27,892 bases of DNA from the IMG/VR virus record IMGVR_UViG_3300018416_000087, positions 1-27,892 of that record. One strand, written 5' to 3'. The DNA is from a virus. A program made the position numbers and the translations under genes. Positions 13,976 through 22,542 of the stretch are shown piece by piece; position 1 is the stretch's first letter, and every line of letters starts with the position of its first letter. The notes beneath the pieces were generated by a model. The model was not told the origin of the DNA. It ran no database searches and saw only the letters and a program-made list of their open reading frames with translations.

Positions 13976-16087
13976 TTAGTTTCCTAAATTAAATAGGTCA
14001 GAATCTCTAAGATCAATATCAATAATCTGGCTCATGTCTATTTTTGACGTATCGCTTATTTCTGTATTTATAATCTTTTCTATTAGGCTTGAATAAGGAG
14101 TTATAGCTTTCACGCCTACGCCTTGATATGCAGGATTCTGCACTATTTCGTAAGTTGAGGATATGGCTCTTTGTTTGTCGCGGTTATTTTTTACTAAGCT
14201 GGATCTAGCGTTTTTAAGTTTTTTCAAAATTTCTTTTGGATCACCAGTTAAATCCAAATCACCAAAGACCCTATCAACAATGTCTCTATCTAAGTTTGAT
14301 ATTGTTCTGCCTGATTCGTTGAGTATTTCCCTAATACTTCTTTGTTTGACTTGTTCTATATAATTTTTAATTCTCGTCGCATCTGATACGTTAGGATTAG
14401 GGACTCCCATAAATGCAGCAGCCTCGTCTTTGAATCTAGCAATCCTACCAGGTAAGCCTGTTATTGGCACATCATTTTGCAGTGCTGCTTCAAACAACGC
14501 TATTGCATCATTCATTATTCCAATTGAAGCTTGTGTACCTTCATAATTTTTTATATTGTCACTCAGTTCAGTTGTCATCGCGTTGAGAGATTTAAGCTCT
14601 GAAGGTTTCAAAGGATCAACTTGTCCTTTCTCTATCATTTCTTTAAGAAGTTCTGCATCTCTTTCTGCCTTAAGTGCCTCTTCTTGCGCTCTTTCTTCAG
14701 CAGCAGCTGCCGCTCCTAAAGCAATACCTTTACCAAGCTCGCCTTGGGTAACTAGACCTTTACCTATGTTTCTAACAAAACGTAGGAAGTCAGGGCTGGT
14801 TGTAAACTCAGCAAAACTAACTTCTTTTGATTTAGGTGGGGGAGGTACTTCTTCATCTACAGCACCTGGTAAGCCAGCACCTGCATCTGGTTGATCTCCT
14901 ACATCTTCTTGATCTCCTACGCCTGGTGGTTTTCCTGCAACCGCTGCATCTGCAACAGATTCTGGTTCTCCTTCAACGTCTTCTACGTCTTCTTCAAACA
15001 CTTCCACTTCAGGTTTTTTAGGAGTTTGTTTGTCTTCTGTAATACCAATTTCTTCCAAATCTTTTGCAATGGTTTCTCTGCCGCCAGCTGCTCCAAGTAC
15101 CAATATATCAACCTCTTCTGGATCCAAACCGCCCCTAGCCATGTAACCTGGCCCAAAACGATCTTTTTCAAACAGTTCTCTGGCTCCAAGCTCAGTGTAA
15201 AAAGGATTGTCTGCACCTTCTTGACCTTTACCGCCAAAGAATCCTGCTATACCTGGTAAAGTCCGTTCAGCCACTTCACCCAATACATCTCTTGCACCTC
15301 TACTTAAAGCGTAAAATGCACTTCCAAAGTCTTCGGGGCCAAAAGTACCTCCTCTTCTTTCCTCGAGAGTTTGATCACCTCCAAACATTCTGAAATAACC
15401 TGGTTCATCTGTTGCAATAAACTGTTCTAGCGCTTTGTTTACATTCTCTCCACGCTCTATGTCGGGTGAATTGTAAATTCTGTAAAGGCGTATACCTTGC
15501 CCTCTGCCTTCTTGTATGTCTTTTATACCTTGAGAAAAATCAATTACACGCCCGTCACTTAGTCTGATTTCATTTGGACCTAATTTTTTTTCTGGCTGTT
15601 CATCCCCTTCTACAGTGATGTCAGTATCCATCAATCCTTGTAAGTCTTCAGAAAAATCTACAACTTCAGGAGTTGCCGCTGGATTAAGTGTGTCACCTTG
15701 TTGCGCGTAAGTACCAAGTCTAGGGTCAAGAGAAGGGTCAGCTGGTGGTAAACGATCTGGAGCTATATCTACAGACGTGTCAAAAGGCCCTTGAGCCATT
15801 TCATCTAATCTTTCAGGAGTTAATGGTCTTGGTCCTCCAAAGGGAGGATCCGTAATCATCGGGTCATCTTTCATCGGACCACCCACTTCTTGCGCTATTC
15901 TTTCAATGGTTCGTAAACCAACATCCATCGGTATGCCTTGTTGAGCAAAGTCTTGTTGCAACACTTCAAAAATTTGTAAAGGGCTTAAGCCGCTCGTAGC
16001 GTAGTTAGCTATCAAACGTGATAAATCAGTAACTGGTGAATTTACTGCATCACCATTTGCAAACATTTTTCGTTGTAAAACATTCAT
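13976..16087 (-). CDS. Virion-associated protein, 703 aa
   Basis: Starts MNVLQRKMFANGDAVNSP, a style common in large marine phage virion proteins. After a helical N-terminus comes a long acidic, Pro-rich low-complexity middle (residues 100-420; for example VFEEDVEDVEGEPESVADA) containing a tandem 18-base DNA repeat unit at 14891-14920. The C-terminus is a helical domain (about 450-703) with NESGRTISNLDRDIVDRVFG. The protein is probably internal or portal-associated and released during ejection, which is inferred from position between two other virion-type genes. TAATG overlap with the preceding gene. Confidence 0.6.
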   Translation of the reverse strand: MNVLQRKMFANGDAVNSPVTDLSRLIANYATSGLSPLQIFEVLQQDFAQQGIPMDVGLRTIERIAQEVGGPMKDDPMITDPPFGGPRPLTPERLDEMAQGPFDTSVDIAPDRLPPADPSLDPRLGTYAQQGDTLNPAATPEVVDFSEDLQGLMDTDITVEGDEQPEKKLGPNEIRLSDGRVIDFSQGIKDIQEGRGQGIRLYRIYNSPDIERGENVNKALEQFIATDEPGYFRMFGGDQTLEERRGGTFGPEDFGSAFYALSRGARDVLGEVAERTLPGIAGFFGGKGQEGADNPFYTELGARELFEKDRFGPGYMARGGLDPEEVDILVLGAAGGRETIAKDLEEIGITEDKQTPKKPEVEVFEEDVEDVEGEPESVADAAVAGKPPGVGDQEDVGDQPDAGAGLPGAVDEEVPPPPKSKEVSFAEFTTSPDFLRFVRNIGKGLVTQGELGKGIALGAAAAAEERAQEEALKAERDAELLKEMIEKGQVDPLKPSELKSLNAMTTELSDNIKNYEGTQASIGIMNDAIALFEAALQNDVPITGLPGRIARFKDEAAAFMGVPNPNVSDATRIKNYIEQVKQRSIREILNESGRTISNLDRDIVDRVFGDLDLTGDPKEILKKLKNARSSLVKNNRDKQRAISSTYEIVQNPAYQGVGVKAITPYSSLIEKIINTEISDTSKIDMSQIIDIDLRDSDLFNLGN
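14891..14920. repeat. Short tandem repeat in virion-protein gene
   Basis: TTGATCTCCTAC occurs at 14891-14902 and 14909-14920, an 18-base period within the acidic, Pro-rich linker coding region of the 703-aa protein. It encodes two VGDQ-type units. It suggests slippage expansion of a flexible linker. Confidence 0.6.
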
Positions 16088-17301
16088 TAGGTTGTATAAG
16101 TTCCTCCACCAGCGTAAGGATTGTATTGTCCGTATGGATTACCGTAGAAAGCAGCAGGAGTTGCAGCTCCGCCTGCGGTAGCGGCAGTTGATGCGGGATC
16201 GCTAGAAGTTGTGGTTTGCGGTTTAGCAAAGTTAGCATACGTACTCAAAAAGGTTCCAAGTCCAGCACTTAATGGATCAGCTGGCGCTCCGTAAGTTGTA
16301 GCAACTTGTGTTCTTCCGCTTTGATATGTGGGCAAAAATCCTCTGACAAATTGAGCCGCTTGTGTTGGAGCCATTCTAGTTTGTATTGCTTGTTCGTATT
16401 CTCTGCCAAGCGCAGTATCAGTGAGACCCCTAGCTGTAGCGCCTAATCCTGATAATTCACCTCTTGACCTGATACCTAGATCAACCACATCTCTTCCTAA
16501 TCCCCCAATTCCAGCACCGTAACCAGCGATATCTGATCCTATAGTTCTCGCTAATCCAGCGCGTCTGCCGCCTATTCCACCCAACTGTGTTCCAAATCCA
16601 GCTAACGTGCCAGCTAATCGCTCTCTAGCTCCAGCTTGTCTACCAAACTCTCCTAACGCAGCCTGTTGCGCTTGTCCGAATCCTTGACTTCTAATACCCG
16701 CTAAAGCTTCGCCAAGACCTCTACCTAACGCAGCTCGTCTTTCATCAGCACTCAGTCTAGCTCTTGAACCAAAAGCAGATTCGCCTCCTTGCGAAATATC
16801 TCTTGTTCTTGCATCTATATCTTGCAGTTCTCCGCGTTTGAACACATCCTCTATTGTTTGTTGTACGACTCTATCTTCAAACGGATCGTAGAATTGCCTA
16901 GTCAATCTGGGATCAAACTGCATACCAGCAGCACGTCTAGCCGTATCAGTTGCAGCTCCCAAATAAGCTTGCTCGCCAGCAAAGTAAGGTTGCGCCAACT
17001 GTCCAGCCCTACGAGACATTCCCATGCCTTCTTGATAAGCTCTAGTGCTGGCATCTAAATACGGTTGATATGAACCTAAACCACCATAAGCACCCTGCAT
17101 AGCAGCAAGTTCTAACGGAGACAGTCCAGCAGTCTGTCTTAGTATTGCTGGTTGACCAAAAGCCCTGTTAGCTGCGGTTATAGCTTGAGAAATTATGCCT
17201 GGTGTATCAGGAGAACCAAAATAAGCCTCTCTAACAAAAGGATCGGATATTACTTCATCTCTTGCAATATTAGTTACGATTGGATTGATAGCTTCTGCCA
17301 T
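16087..17301 (-). CDS. Ala/Gly-rich virion-type protein, 404 aa
   Basis: Alanine/glycine/arginine-rich and mostly helical (residues 40-330), with repeated short motifs such as GELQDIDARTRDIS, GLGEALAGIRSQGFGQAQ and LGGIGGRRAGLARTIG. The C-terminus is Pro/Gly/Tyr/Ala-rich and ends in a YGNPYGQYNPYAGGG tail. No enzyme motif is visible. Composition and position fit a minor structural or ejection protein of a podophage. Both ends are TAATG overlaps, so it is translationally tied to its neighbours. Confidence 0.6.
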   Translation of the reverse strand: MAEAINPIVTNIARDEVISDPFVREAYFGSPDTPGIISQAITAANRAFGQPAILRQTAGLSPLELAAMQGAYGGLGSYQPYLDASTRAYQEGMGMSRRAGQLAQPYFAGEQAYLGAATDTARRAAGMQFDPRLTRQFYDPFEDRVVQQTIEDVFKRGELQDIDARTRDISQGGESAFGSRARLSADERRAALGRGLGEALAGIRSQGFGQAQQAALGEFGRQAGARERLAGTLAGFGTQLGGIGGRRAGLARTIGSDIAGYGAGIGGLGRDVVDLGIRSRGELSGLGATARGLTDTALGREYEQAIQTRMAPTQAAQFVRGFLPTYQSGRTQVATTYGAPADPLSAGLGTFLSTYANFAKPQTTTSSDPASTAATAGGAATPAAFYGNPYGQYNPYAGGGTYTT

Positions 17302-18644
17302 TACATTCCCTCAAATATATTCATTAACTCGCGCATGTTTTCTACGCCTTTTTCTCTTGAAGGTTCGCCACCTTGAACCAATTCAATACCTGACTTACCT
17401 TTTTTTAAATCGTAAGCGCCAGCGCCTCTTGTAGCTTTGGCCGTCATTACAAATTCACCATCACTTAACATCGCTGGTATATCATCAGAAGTGCCTGTAC
17501 CTGGCCCGATTGATTCTCCGCCTTCTCGTAAATCTAGTTCAGCCACTCCGCCAACTGCAAATGCTTGTCTTCCTGCTCCTTCAACATCCAAAACAGCTGG
17601 TTTAGGACCTAATCCAAATTCGCCTCTTGTTCCACCTGTTCCTAGTTCTTTTGATAATTGGTACCTACCAAGCTGATCCATCATTACTTGAGGAGTTTGA
17701 GCTAAACCACCAGCTCTACTTTTTGTATCGTCGTATACGGCTTTAGCAAGCAAACCTGTCAGACCAAGACCTAATCCGCCACCAGGAAAGCCTCCAGCTA
17801 TTTGTTGCGCTCCTTTACCAAGAAAACTCAAAGGACCCGTACCTTTGTTAGGGTCTACGTTAAATAATTTATCTGCAATACTATCAGGTCCAAATAATCC
17901 GCTAAATTGTGGTCTTGAAGACATCATTTGATTGTATTGTTCAACTGAAATATCTTGCATCGTATTTTCATTCCTATAACCAATCACATTTCCGTTTTGA
18001 TCCATAATAGGAGTGTATTCATCTTGTTGTCCCGCACCCATACCTCCAAACAAGCTACCTATACCACCAAGTACATTTTTGAATAATCCTTTTTTATCAG
18101 CTCCAGGCAATATAAATTCTTTGGCTCTGCTGAATAAACCTCCAAGACCGCCCCCTGCACTTGGGTTTATCCCTGGTGTTCCTTTGAATATATTACTAAA
18201 GATATTACCCTTTCCGCCAGTCAGACTACCAAGGCCCCCTCCGCCCCCTAAACTAGCCAAGGCAAGTGGACTTGCCCTACCTTTTGCAACGTCATATACA
18301 GTTCCTGCTTTTGCTATTAAAGCCGCAGGTGCTTGCCAAGGGCCAGGTACAAATTGAGCTACTGAAGCTACTTTTCTACCTACCTTTTTTATTTTTTTAA
18401 AAGCTTTCTTGAAAAACCCAAACTCGGGTAGTCCTGTTATAGGATTAATGGACATACCAGATCCAACGGCATATTCGTTTGGATCAAGGCCAGCTGCCCT
18501 CATTTCTTGGTTAATACGTGCTTGAGTTGCGGCTGATATAACAGGCGGTACGACACGCTCGCCCAAAGCAACGTGAGCTAGAAACTGATCTTCGTCTCTA
18601 CCTAAACTTGCTATTCCTGTCCCAGTTCTGTTTATTCTATCCAT
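17301..18644 (-). CDS. Gly-rich virion-type protein, 447 aa
   Basis: N-terminus: LGRDEDQFLAHVALGERVVP, then MSINPITGLPEFGFFKKAFKK, leading to a glycine-rich hydrophobic centre (GGGGGLGSLTGGKGN, GGFPGGGLGLGLTGLLAKAV). C-terminus: GTGTSDDIPAMLSDGEFVMT followed by AKATRGAG. The last motif recurs, from memory, in structural proteins of many marine phages. It suggests a virion component, perhaps membrane-active given the glycine-rich hydrophobic core and basic patch KKIKKVGRKV. Only 33 bases separate it from the upstream oxygenase gene; its SD is weak. Confidence 0.62.
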   Translation of the reverse strand: MDRINRTGTGIASLGRDEDQFLAHVALGERVVPPVISAATQARINQEMRAAGLDPNEYAVGSGMSINPITGLPEFGFFKKAFKKIKKVGRKVASVAQFVPGPWQAPAALIAKAGTVYDVAKGRASPLALASLGGGGGLGSLTGGKGNIFSNIFKGTPGINPSAGGGLGGLFSRAKEFILPGADKKGLFKNVLGGIGSLFGGMGAGQQDEYTPIMDQNGNVIGYRNENTMQDISVEQYNQMMSSRPQFSGLFGPDSIADKLFNVDPNKGTGPLSFLGKGAQQIAGGFPGGGLGLGLTGLLAKAVYDDTKSRAGGLAQTPQVMMDQLGRYQLSKELGTGGTRGEFGLGPKPAVLDVEGAGRQAFAVGGVAELDLREGGESIGPGTGTSDDIPAMLSDGEFVMTAKATRGAGAYDLKKGKSGIELVQGGEPSREKGVENMRELMNIFEGM

Positions 18645-18677
18645 TTGCTTTCAATTCTACTGTTTTTAGTCCTATTG

Positions 18678-19427
18678 TTAAATAAAATTCATTTCTAAAT
18701 AGTTTTTTTTATCTTCCCAACAAGGACGCGAAATCAACCAAAAAACCAATAAGTAACGATCTCCTGACTGTACGGGCAGTCCTCGGTGCATGTGAGTAAA
18801 GCTTGGAAACATCAAAGCGCTACCTGTAGGAAGCGGTTCAACGACTCCTCTACCTTGAAATTCTGTTCCACCACCCTCGTATTCACCTGTATTTAAAGGA
18901 ATGACTACGCTTATATCTGCGCTTGCATCGTGGTGCCAAGCGCCTTGTTGTTTGTCTCTTATATTGTAATTGGCTATTTGTATGCCGCCATCTGTTACGA
19001 TTCTGCCCCAAAGCCCCATAAATATTGGGTTAAAAATGGTGCTGACCACATTCATCAAAGACAGGTAAAGTTCGGGTATATGGTCTTGTAAGACTATTTC
19101 TGGTATTTGTCTCAATGTGTCTTCTTCCGAATTAGGCTCAAAGTTAAAGTGCTTTTTTATATTTTCTAATTCGTCTCTGAATATATCGCAAAATGTTTCT
19201 GAGAATATAGGTGCGGTATATACATCTTTGATAGGTTCATCAATAACCGCATGTAAAGGGAGGTTTTCTAAGTTTTCTTGGCCTTTTGATTTCAGAAAAC
19301 GAACGATATCTAATTGAGAATCTTTAATGGTTTGAAAAGTTTGGTCTTGTATAAACCAGTCAGAAGGTCGGCTGAGAAGTAAATTTTTTACCTCATACGC
19401 TGAATTTGTACTCTCTACAGCCTGCAT
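18678..19427 (-). CDS. 2-oxoglutarate/Fe(II)-dependent dioxygenase, 249 aa
   Basis: Contains the full prolyl-4-hydroxylase-like facial triad and substrate Arg: WHHDAS (His165-x-Asp167), FPSFTHMHRGLPV (distal His214) and SGDRYLLVFW (Arg224), with the core beta strands between them. The N-terminal 130 residues are an unassigned helical extension. Such enzymes hydroxylate or demethylate proteins, nucleic acids or small molecules; the substrate is not predictable here. It sits among virion genes, so modification of a virion or late protein is possible. SD AAAGG precedes the ATG; two bases separate it from the preceding gene. Confidence 0.88.
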   Translation of the reverse strand: MQAVESTNSAYEVKNLLLSRPSDWFIQDQTFQTIKDSQLDIVRFLKSKGQENLENLPLHAVIDEPIKDVYTAPIFSETFCDIFRDELENIKKHFNFEPNSEEDTLRQIPEIVLQDHIPELYLSLMNVVSTIFNPIFMGLWGRIVTDGGIQIANYNIRDKQQGAWHHDASADISVVIPLNTGEYEGGGTEFQGRGVVEPLPTGSALMFPSFTHMHRGLPVQSGDRYLLVFWLISRPCWEDKKNYLEMNFI

Positions 19428-19428
19428 A

Positions 19429-19758
19429 TCAAACCTTTATACTTGTCGCTCCGTTGTTTCTGACAGTTACAGAACCCAGTTCTGATTGCAGTTCAAACCC
19501 CTGTGGATTCTTAGGAGTATGAAGCTGTATCCATTTGTTTCCAGTATAAACCTGTAAAACTCCAATAGATGTGTTCCATACTACATCACCTTCGTTAAAT
19601 TTTAAAGAACCAAGCTCAGTATCGTTGAATTGTGGTGTAGAGTTTGGGTCAAACGCACCAAGGTTCAACTCCAGTATTCTGGTTAATCTGTTAAAGTTTT
19701 CTTTGGTTACAGAAGGTTGTAGTTCTGTAGGTAAACGAGTTTCTAATAATTTGCTCAT
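19429..19758 (-). CDS. Small virion-associated hypothetical protein, 109 aa
   Basis: A helical N-terminal third (KENFNRLTRILELNLGAFD) is followed by a beta-rich second half (FNEGDVVWNTSIGVLQVYTG then KWIQLHTP) and a short Val/Thr/Asn tail (SVTVRNNGATSIKV). The G-D-V-V-W-N-x-x-x-G-x-L-Q-V-Y-x-G pattern resembles small fibre/tail-attached domains of marine phages. The start overlaps the stop of the large tail-type gene (ATGA), suggesting stoichiometric synthesis. Function unproven. Confidence 0.6.
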   Translation of the reverse strand: MSKLLETRLPTELQPSVTKENFNRLTRILELNLGAFDPNSTPQFNDTELGSLKFNEGDVVWNTSIGVLQVYTGNKWIQLHTPKNPQGFELQSELGSVTVRNNGATSIKV

Positions 19759-21620
19759 CTTCTACCATCAGTCTTAACATCCATTCTAGTATCCCCTAAA
19801 CGCCATCCAATAGACAAATTACCATCATTAGTAGCGTCGTCGTTTGATTCAAATCGTACTACAGCCTGTCTGCCTCTTGCCCTTAAATTTACTTTTTGAG
19901 TGGTTGAAGATACTTCAGAAGTAGAATCGGTAGTCAAAGAATCGCCTGGAAAGTTTCTTACTTTAGTTACTACGTTGACTGTACCAGAATTATCATCTTG
20001 TAAAAATTTGATATCTGGTATTAAGGCAGATATTTGCGTAAACCGATCACCATCCCCTATATCAAAATCGGCTGATTCCACAAACACGTTAGTCATCGCA
20101 CTTCCGTCGTTGTCAAAACCTATTTCATGTTGATACAAGTAACCGCCGTTAGTGGCTTGTGGAAATGATTCAACACCTGAGTCTAACCATACGGTTCTAG
20201 TCAATTGACCGTAGTACCAAACTTGTTGTTGAGTGTTGTATATAACATATCTGTCTATTTCGTCGCTTGATGAAGAAGGGTAAAACCAACCCACTTCATT
20301 ATGTTCACTGTTGGTAAATGCCTGTATTTTATAGGCTTGACCTGTATTAAGATCGCCAAATACATAATTATGAACGCTACAAGGCAGTTCCTGCACCGTA
20401 CCGTTATATAAATAGAAATTACCATATCCCATAAAGAATACGCCGCCCGAAGAAGTGATAGCTGCTTTTGGACCTATAAGACCTGATGCTTCGTTAATAA
20501 GATTCAAAGCAAAGGTTAAAGGTGCGCCTACAAACTGCATAGAATATACAGAGGTGTCTGTAAAGATTACAACTTCTTGTCTGGACTTAACGCCACCTAC
20601 AATACTAGAACCAGAAGACAATCTTACCGATCCAGCGGTATTGGTAATTTGCGGTTCAAAATCAAGTTCGTTTTCTTGATCGGAGAAAGCAACCAACATC
20701 GGATCTAACACTCCAGACCTCGCGCTACCTTCAATTGGATCAGCGCCTAAAACGATAAGGTGTCTGTCAACCTCTGAGGTTATTACTTGTAAACCTACGG
20801 TTGGTACAAGGTTGGCTCCAGCTATATCGGATAATTGGACAGCTCTGGTGCCAGTTCCGTTGTTTTCAAGCCAACGATAAATACCGCCACCTCTAGTATT
20901 CATAATAAGGTTTTCACCAAAGTTATCATGTGTCCAAAGTCTAAGCTGATTGTTACCACCTAATGAAGTTGCTGAACCCCAACCGCTTGCCCCCCACGTT
21001 CCAACACTCCACCCTGTTGATTGCACGTAAACATCAAGTCCCGTATTGATTTGGTAAGCTGCATCAGTAGCTGAACCGCCGTTTCCTGAATCACTTGCAT
21101 TAGCTGTAACCGTAGAGCCAGATGTATCTTTTGCGGTAATCGTATACGTGTTGGTGCCTGTCACTAGATCTATTTGATATTCTTGATTTAGTACAGCAGC
21201 TGTTACGTTACCTCCTAAAGAGACGGCATCTGAAAATGTAACAAAATCACCGTTTACAGCACCGTGACTGGCATCCGTAACCGTTACGGTAGAAGACCCA
21301 TCAGTGGCCGCAAAAGTAGCTGCGTTTGTTGTTGTTTTGCGAATTGGGGTGACGTCAGCAAAAGCTGTACCGTCTTTTATGTAATACTTTAAATGTGTTC
21401 CAATTCCTAAATATTTATTACCACTTAAAGAAATCCAATTGTGTAAGGCTCTAGCAGTTCCTAGGTATGTGCTGTCAGTAAGTTTTTGCCAACCTCCAAA
21501 TTTTTCTACTCTACCTTCTCTAAATCTAATTAAATTACAATCAAACCAACCGTTTTCGGCACTATACGCTGTTCCTTCTCTGTATATACCTGGTCTGAAC
21601 TGTACTTTTGAATATGGCAT
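19755..21620 (-). CDS. Large tail/hub-type structural protein, 621 aa
   Basis: Starts MPYSKVQFRPGIYREGTAYS then GWFDCNLIRFREGRVEKFGGW, a beginning I associate with a conserved structural protein of marine podophages. It reads as a beta-propeller-like or gp10-type tail-stabilisation protein (N-terminal part about 1-120, NKYLGIGTHLKYYI). Residues 90-190 carry an inserted Ig-like Thr/Ser/Asp-rich domain (FAATDGSSTVTVTDASHGAV). The rest is beta-rich with YVIYNTQQQVWYYG. It is probably a tail-hub or packaged-DNA-stabilising protein; no enzymatic motif. SD GGGAGAAAA precedes the ATG, directly after the lysozyme stop. Confidence 0.7.
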   Translation of the reverse strand: MPYSKVQFRPGIYREGTAYSAENGWFDCNLIRFREGRVEKFGGWQKLTDSTYLGTARALHNWISLSGNKYLGIGTHLKYYIKDGTAFADVTPIRKTTTNAATFAATDGSSTVTVTDASHGAVNGDFVTFSDAVSLGGNVTAAVLNQEYQIDLVTGTNTYTITAKDTSGSTVTANASDSGNGGSATDAAYQINTGLDVYVQSTGWSVGTWGASGWGSATSLGGNNQLRLWTHDNFGENLIMNTRGGGIYRWLENNGTGTRAVQLSDIAGANLVPTVGLQVITSEVDRHLIVLGADPIEGSARSGVLDPMLVAFSDQENELDFEPQITNTAGSVRLSSGSSIVGGVKSRQEVVIFTDTSVYSMQFVGAPLTFALNLINEASGLIGPKAAITSSGGVFFMGYGNFYLYNGTVQELPCSVHNYVFGDLNTGQAYKIQAFTNSEHNEVGWFYPSSSSDEIDRYVIYNTQQQVWYYGQLTRTVWLDSGVESFPQATNGGYLYQHEIGFDNDGSAMTNVFVESADFDIGDGDRFTQISALIPDIKFLQDDNSGTVNVVTKVRNFPGDSLTTDSTSEVSSTTQKVNLRARGRQAVVRFESNDDATNDGNLSIGWRLGDTRMDVKTDGRR

Positions 21621-22064
21621 CTAGATTTTCTCCCACTCTTTCCCTTCAAACAAATTAGCCTCTGCTTGTCTTCTTTTAACCAAACCCGCTAAAACCTCAC
21701 CACCTGCTTTATTCCAGCGTTTTATCTGTTCTGGTACGCCGCCATAATCGCCCTCATTAAGAATACGTAACAAAGTAGATTCTTTTAGATTGGTTGGTCC
21801 TAAGTTGTATACCCAACAAACTAATGCATCAAACTGACATTGATCTAACGGCACTTCTACCATATCGTTGATATAACCCTCGTACTCAGGCATCTCTTCT
21901 TTGAGTAAATGTTCGGCTTCGTTTTGGTTGATTTGATCGCCATCTTTTACATCTTTTGTATGTCCGTAGCCAATTGTCCAAACGCCTACGGAATCTTGAT
22001 ACGCTTCTAAACGACATCCCTCGTAGTTTTTAATTAACGATATACCTTCTTCAGATATGTTCAT
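21621..22064 (-). CDS. Endolysin, GH24 (T4-type) lysozyme, 147 aa
   Basis: ATG 22064 (MNISEEGISLIKNYEGCRLE) is chosen: AAGGA lies eight bases upstream, and the longer ORF from 22097 overlaps the holin. The catalytic triad is intact with T4-lysozyme spacing: Glu15 in YEGCRLEAY, Asp24 and Thr30 in DSVGVWTIGYGHT. A conserved WVYNLGPTNLKESTLL and a C-terminal GGEVLAGLVKRRQAEANLF complete the fold. It cleaves the peptidoglycan glycan backbone. No signal peptide is present, so it depends on the holin encoded just upstream. Confidence 0.96.
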   Translation of the reverse strand: MNISEEGISLIKNYEGCRLEAYQDSVGVWTIGYGHTKDVKDGDQINQNEAEHLLKEEMPEYEGYINDMVEVPLDQCQFDALVCWVYNLGPTNLKESTLLRILNEGDYGGVPEQIKRWNKAGGEVLAGLVKRRQAEANLFEGKEWEKI

Positions 22065-22065
22065 A

Positions 22066-22542
22066 TTAATCGTCCTTGGTTGTGTTAGATGCACCAAAGT
22101 AAAAACTAATAATAGCTGATGCTAAACCACCAAGATATCCGAGTACCAAATTGACCAAAGCCTCTGAGTTCTGTTCGGGGGGCTGGATAGTTATGAGAAA
22201 GATATATCCTAAGAAACCACCTAATGTAGCAATACCTATAATTCTGGCTGTCCAATCTTTAGAAAAAGTTGATCTAGCGTTTTGTGTATCTTGTACTTCC
22301 AGTTTAAATACATCCACCTCTAGTTCTTTCATCTTGACCTCAAACTCAGCTTCAGCTTTTTTTAGCTCAAGCATTTGTTCAGGTGTAGCATTGTCTATGG
22401 CTTTTTGTATTTCTTTAGGTTCGTTCTTACAACCCAATACATCTGCAATCATGTTTGCAGCCATACCTCCCATCGGACCTCCTAGAGCTGTACCTAAGGT
22501 TGGTGCTACTGATCCAACTAAGTTTTTAAGTAGTGCTTTCAT
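22066..22542 (-). CDS. 3TM-type holin, 158 aa
   Basis: Matches the Holin_3TM layout: an N-terminal Gly/Ala-rich hydrophobic helix (residues 11-37, SVAPTLGTALGGPMGGMAAN), a long charged coiled linker (EQMLELKKAEAEFEVKMKEL), then two membrane helices at about 98-119 (IIGIATLGGFLGYIFLITI) and 127-150 (LVNLVLGYLGGLASAIISFY), and a short acidic tail. It permeabilises the inner membrane to release the lysozyme. The start overlaps the stop of the cyclase gene (ATGA) with SD GGAGG, so holin translation is coupled to the signalling gene. Confidence 0.87.
   Translation of the reverse strand: MKALLKNLVGSVAPTLGTALGGPMGGMAANMIADVLGCKNEPKEIQKAIDNATPEQMLELKKAEAEFEVKMKELEVDVFKLEVQDTQNARSTFSKDWTARIIGIATLGGFLGYIFLITIQPPEQNSEALVNLVLGYLGGLASAIISFYFGASNTTKDD

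Noticed and set aside
14891-15259. 122-codon plus-strand ORF within the 703-aa virion gene
   Set aside because: Antisense, Cys/Phe-rich shadow of the acidic linker coding region; no SD.
18645-18677. Possible terminator between the oxygenase and the 447-aa gene
   Set aside because: Only a short T-rich stretch without a stable stem; not enough to call.
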